From an uncultured Lachnospiraceae bacterium (lineage in GTDB: Bacteria > Bacillota > Clostridia > Lachnospirales > Lachnospiraceae), in contig CACYBJ010000162.1 in assembly GCA_902772565.1 (NCBI GenBank), positions 1 through 9,773 on the forward strand: DNA of 9,773 nucleotides, read 5' to 3'. How positions within the stretch are numbered: the first letter of the stretch is position 1; every line of letters starts with the position of its first letter. The notes beneath the pieces are model-generated. The model did no database searches, was not told where the DNA came from, and saw only the letters and a list, made by a program, of their open reading frames with translations. Of this stretch, positions 6,884 through 9,773 are shown piece by piece. The translations under genes and the position numbers were made by a program.

Positions 6884-9253
6884 ATGGTACAGAATATGAC
6901 TCAAATCAAGCACGTTCCCTATGAATATCACAATCTTCAGATTCCCGGCGGCGGTTTTGTAACAGGCTTTGCCTTTCATCCCACCGAGAAGGGTCTTCTG
7001 TATATCAGAACCGATATCGGCGGTTGCTACAGGTTTAATCCCGAGAAAAACGAGTGGATTTCCCTCGTAAACCACGTGACTCATTTTGACAGGAGTGAAA
7101 CCTTCCCTCTTGCTATTGCCCTTGACCCTAAAGACCCTGACATTCTCTATGTTGCATGCGGTCTCGGTCGTCCTTCCTGCGGAATCTTTCCTAACGGTTA
7201 TTTTATGGTCTCTTTCGACAGAGGCGAACATTTTGAAAAAGTATCGGATTTGCCATGCCATGTTCACGGTAATGCCGTAGGCAGAGGTACCGGTATGAGA
7301 CTGGTTGTAGATCCTTCGGATTCCGACAGGATCTATTTTGCGTCACAGGAGGGCGGACTTCTTGTAAGCCCCGACAGGGGTAAAACCTGGGAGATGCTTC
7401 CTGTGGGTCCTGAAGACGGCAACACGGAACTTGATATGTCATTTGTCTGGGTAGCACCCGACGGTAATACAATTGTGGCATCTGCCGCAGGCACATCCAA
7501 TTTCGACGAGGCTTCGGCTAGACGAGGACACAGTCTTTACATTTCCCACGATAAGGGAAAGTCATTTAAGAAGCTTCCCCAGCCGGAACCCAAAGTAACA
7601 GACAATGTTAAAATTTACGGCTACGTAGGTGCAAGATGCGCCTTCGACGGCAAATACTTCTACGTAACCATGAATGAAACCGGAAAATATGCATACATTC
7701 CGGGATACTGCTGCGAATGCGGCGATGTTAAAGAAGGACGCATCGTAAGATACGCAGTGGATGAGAATTACAATTTCGGTCCCATGGAGGATATTACTCC
7801 TTCCCTTCCGACCCGTGGCATGACGGACGATGAAAACCCCATGGGCTTCGGCGGGATCGATGTTACAGGTGACGTGCCCGGCTTTGTAATCGCCGGCTCC
7901 ATCTGCCATCCTGCAGATGATGTGATCGTAGTTTCGAAAGACTACGGTAAGACCTGGGAGATCAATCTCCTGGATATGGAAGTGGGAAACATGCATTTTA
8001 ACGCTTCCTACATGAAACCCGAATATAACGGCGGTCGTTCCTTTATTCACTGGATGACCGACATAAAGATAGATCCGTTTAGTCCCGACACAGCCTGGTT
8101 TAACACAGGATCCGGTGTGTTCCGCTCCGAAAAACTTCAGAGCCCGGACTGCTCCTGGTCCGATTGCTGTAAGGGTATCGAGGAGACTGTGCATCTTAAT
8201 GTATATGCACCTCCGAAGGGCGACATTATAGCTCTTGATGCGGTGGGCGATCTGGGAGGATTCGTATTTACCCAGGTTGACGAGCCTTGCGAAAACAGCT
8301 TCGCAGATGAAGCCGGCAACCGCTACATAACCAGCATCAACTGTGATTATCCGGACGAAATCCCCAATGTTTTCGTAGCAACTCCGAGAGGCAACTGGAG
8401 AGGGAAAACCAAGGGCGGCATCGTCTATTCCGAAGACGCAGGTAAGACTTTAAGACACTGCGCACAGCCAAGAGGCATTTCGGAAAAAATCGATAAGCTG
8501 ATTGACTGGATTGAAATGCCAAATAACAATTCCGGATGGATAACAATATCTCCCGACTCCCACGGTCTTGTATGGTCTGTCGCCGACTGCGAACTGCTTC
8601 CGGCAGATGCGGTAGTCTACTCAAAAGACAAGGGTGAGACCTGGGCCAAGTCCGAGATTATTCCTCTTCCCGGAGCTCCCGAGCCAAAGGTATTAAAGGC
8701 CTTTTATGACAGAGTAAGCAACGGCTATGTTTTCGGCTTCGGTGAGAAGGGAAGACTTTATGTAAGTTCCGACGGCGGAGCAACCTTTGTGGAAAAGGAA
8801 ATCCCACTGGGATTCCCCGAGATGGATCTTGCAGGCATCGATGCGGGACTTGATGTGGAAATAAAGGGTATCGCCGGTGAAGACGGCAAATTCATCCTTG
8901 CCATGAACACCGAAGGTCTTCACATGCTGACCTATGATATCGATCAGGATATTTTCGTGGACACCAAGCTTTCAAGAGAAGGAGACAGCATTTTCTGCGT
9001 GGGTCTCGGTATCGGCGAAGGCGAAAGCGAGTACATAAACTCCAAGAAGAAGGCAATCTATGTATGCGCCATAATCGACGGTGTCTATGGTTTCTTCAGA
9101 AGTTTCGACTTCGGAACCACCTATGAAAAGATTAACGATGAAAGCCAGATGTTCGGAGAAATCAAGAGCATCGACGGCGACAAGCGTAAGTTCGGCCGTT
9201 TCTTTATTGCAACGGGAACGGTAGGACTTAAATACGGTGAGATGACAGTTTGA
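6884..9253 (+). CDS. GH74-like (xyloglucanase-type) double beta-propeller glycosidase, no signal peptide
   Basis: Likely hydrolase of xyloglucan-type or other beta-1,4-glucan oligosaccharides. The 789-residue protein opens with the GH74 hallmark GGGFVTGFAFHP...RTDIGG. It carries D81 in ALDPKDPD, the position of the catalytic base in clostridial GH74, and D456 in VGDLGGF, the position of the acid (the motif is VGDIGGF in known enzymes), after the family stretch GSGVFRSEKL...KGIEET. Eight Asp-box-like motifs (S-x-D-x-G-x-[TSH]-[WFYL]) start at residues 110, 162, 221, 351, 516, 580, 628 and 740, as expected for two seven-bladed propellers. GH74 enzymes are normally secreted; this one has no signal peptide or carbohydrate-binding module, so it is probably cytoplasmic and acts on imported oligosaccharides. 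Start choice is uncertain: ATG 6884 and ATG 6896 both lack a good Shine-Dalgarno (AAGGAAAG at 6854-6861 is over 20 bases away), and ATG 6785 would overlap the previous gene by 71 bases. Automated pipelines may call it sialidase or BNR-repeat protein. Confidence 0.83.
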   Translation: MVQNMTQIKHVPYEYHNLQIPGGGFVTGFAFHPTEKGLLYIRTDIGGCYRFNPEKNEWISLVNHVTHFDRSETFPLAIALDPKDPDILYVACGLGRPSCGIFPNGYFMVSFDRGEHFEKVSDLPCHVHGNAVGRGTGMRLVVDPSDSDRIYFASQEGGLLVSPDRGKTWEMLPVGPEDGNTELDMSFVWVAPDGNTIVASAAGTSNFDEASARRGHSLYISHDKGKSFKKLPQPEPKVTDNVKIYGYVGARCAFDGKYFYVTMNETGKYAYIPGYCCECGDVKEGRIVRYAVDENYNFGPMEDITPSLPTRGMTDDENPMGFGGIDVTGDVPGFVIAGSICHPADDVIVVSKDYGKTWEINLLDMEVGNMHFNASYMKPEYNGGRSFIHWMTDIKIDPFSPDTAWFNTGSGVFRSEKLQSPDCSWSDCCKGIEETVHLNVYAPPKGDIIALDAVGDLGGFVFTQVDEPCENSFADEAGNRYITSINCDYPDEIPNVFVATPRGNWRGKTKGGIVYSEDAGKTLRHCAQPRGISEKIDKLIDWIEMPNNNSGWITISPDSHGLVWSVADCELLPADAVVYSKDKGETWAKSEIIPLPGAPEPKVLKAFYDRVSNGYVFGFGEKGRLYVSSDGGATFVEKEIPLGFPEMDLAGIDAGLDVEIKGIAGEDGKFILAMNTEGLHMLTYDIDQDIFVDTKLSREGDSIFCVGLGIGEGESEYINSKKKAIYVCAIIDGVYGFFRSFDFGTTYEKINDESQMFGEIKSIDGDKRKFGRFFIATGTVGLKYGEMTV

Positions 9254-9281
9254 AAGTGATTTTTCAGACACTTATATGACC

Positions 9282-9317
9282 CCGCAGGCGTGTCATTAAA
9301 GTACACCATGCCTGCGG
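9282..9317 (+). promoter_or_regulatory. Leader hairpin abutting the Shine-Dalgarno of the NAGK-like gene
   Basis: CCGCAGGC (9282-9289) pairs perfectly with GCCTGCGG (9310-9317); the stem continues as GTGT (9290-9293) with ACAC (9303-9306) across a three-base bulge (9307-9309), closing a nine-base loop. The Shine-Dalgarno AGGGG (9319-9323) begins two bases after the stem, and C9280-C9281 could extend pairing into it. No T-run follows, so translational control or mRNA stability is more plausible than termination. The pairing is seen; the role is inferred. Confidence 0.45.
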
Positions 9318-9330
9318 CAGGGGGATGAGA

Positions 9331-9773
9331 ATGATAAACGTGAATGAAAAAGATAAAAGCAGGTCACGGGCGGCTACCAAAGCATCTATCCTTGTAGATG
9401 CGCTGCCGTACATCAGGGATTTTGCGGGAAAGGTTGTTGTTATCTGTTACTGCTGCTCCAACCTCCTTACCGAGGAGGAAGAGATGGAAGTAATGAAGGA
9501 CATCTCCCTCTTAAAATCCATCGGCATGAAGCCTATAGTCGTTCATGACTTTCGAATCGGCGGCGACCGTTACCGTGAAAACAAACGCATCGCCAATGAA
9601 ATCGAAAAGAACGGCATTAAGTCCGTAGGTTTGTGCGGCATCGACGTACAAACTCTTCACATGACCATAGACAACGGTTACATTCCCGTTGTTATGCCCA
9701 ATGATGTGGATACCGAAAACATCATACTCTACCCGGAAAACACGGCCTGCGAAATCGCAATCCGCATGGGTGC
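9331..9773 (+). CDS. Degenerate N-acetylglutamate-kinase-like (amino acid kinase fold) protein, 5' part
   Basis: The reading frame is open to the window edge (147 complete codons), so the C-terminus is missing. The N-terminus follows acetylglutamate kinase (ArgB) closely: KASILVDALPYIRDFAGKVVVI, ISLLKSIGMKPIVVH, VGLCG, NGYIPVVMP and ENTACEIAIRMGA. The functional motifs are altered. The catalytic Lys plus glycine loop (IKYGGNAM in ArgB) reads I38-C39-Y-C41-C42-S-N-L. The substrate-binding HGGGP reads H72-D-F-R-I, and the NAD of the N-NADT motif reads P135-E-N137. Only about 25 residues separate the H72 motif from VGLCG, and about 12 separate VGLCG from the GYIPV strand, each clearly shorter than in ArgB. 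Kinase activity is therefore doubtful. It may be a pseudoenzyme, a sensor, or the regulatory domain of an N-acetylglutamate-synthase-like fusion. ATG 9331, seven bases after AGGGG (9319-9323), is preferred to ATG 9325. Confidence 0.72.
   Translation, partial: MINVNEKDKSRSRAATKASILVDALPYIRDFAGKVVVICYCCSNLLTEEEEMEVMKDISLLKSIGMKPIVVHDFRIGGDRYRENKRIANEIEKNGIKSVGLCGIDVQTLHMTIDNGYIPVVMPNDVDTENIILYPENTACEIAIRMG

Noticed and set aside
7562..8194. Minus-strand reading frame of 210 codons within the GH74-like gene
   Set aside because: Shadow of the sense coding sequence; no domain, start signal or context supports it.
9254..9280. Promoter in the gap before the NAGK-like gene (TATATG-like box near 9273-9278)
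   Set aside because: Only 4 of 6 matches and no -35 hexamer at suitable spacing.

Overview
The window looks like a chromosomal segment of a low-to-mid GC Gram-positive anaerobe, most likely a Clostridia/Lachnospiraceae member of a gut or rumen type. The reasons are an LtaS-type polyglycerolphosphate synthase (a Gram-positive envelope enzyme), a clostridial-style membrane-anchored trigger-factor-like foldase, intracellular plant-glucan glycosidases, purine-rich Shine-Dalgarno sites and heavy use of CTT for leucine. This assignment is inference; there is no rRNA or marker gene.

Layout: all six genes lie on the + strand and are tightly packed. Bases 1-169 are non-coding and highly structured: a nested palindromic element (1-88), a candidate promoter (79-107) and a leader with two mutually exclusive hairpins (123-162). 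Then come (1) an LTA synthase-family sulfatase-fold protein with five membrane segments and a C-terminal Ig-like (IPT/TIG-like) extension (170-2383); (2) a cytoplasmic GH3 beta-glucosidase (2415-4706); (3) after a clear sigma-A-like promoter, a membrane-anchored trigger-factor-type FKBP prolyl isomerase (4765-6003); (4) a zinc-dependent phospholipase C family protein with its metal-ligand pattern intact (6058-6855); (5) a GH74-like xyloglucanase-type double beta-propeller protein without signal peptide and with eight Asp-box-like motifs (6884-9253); and (6) the 5' part of an amino-acid-kinase-fold gene related to N-acetylglutamate kinase (9331 to window end) in which the expected catalytic and glycine-rich motifs are replaced, several by cysteines, and two internal segments are missing.

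How the genes might work together: LTA synthase, the foldase and perhaps the phospholipase are envelope-related (teichoic acid polymerisation, folding of exported proteins, lipid headgroup chemistry). The GH3 and GH74-like proteins both appear cytoplasmic and could act in sequence on imported beta-glucan or xyloglucan oligosaccharides. No transporter or regulator is in the window, and GH3 and GH74 are separated by two unrelated genes and a promoter, so the link is only suggestive. The most unusual items are the degenerate NAGK-like gene at the 3' end with a hairpin against its ribosome binding site, and the structured palindrome plus switch-like leader at the 5' end. No tRNA, rRNA, CRISPR array or transposase was seen.
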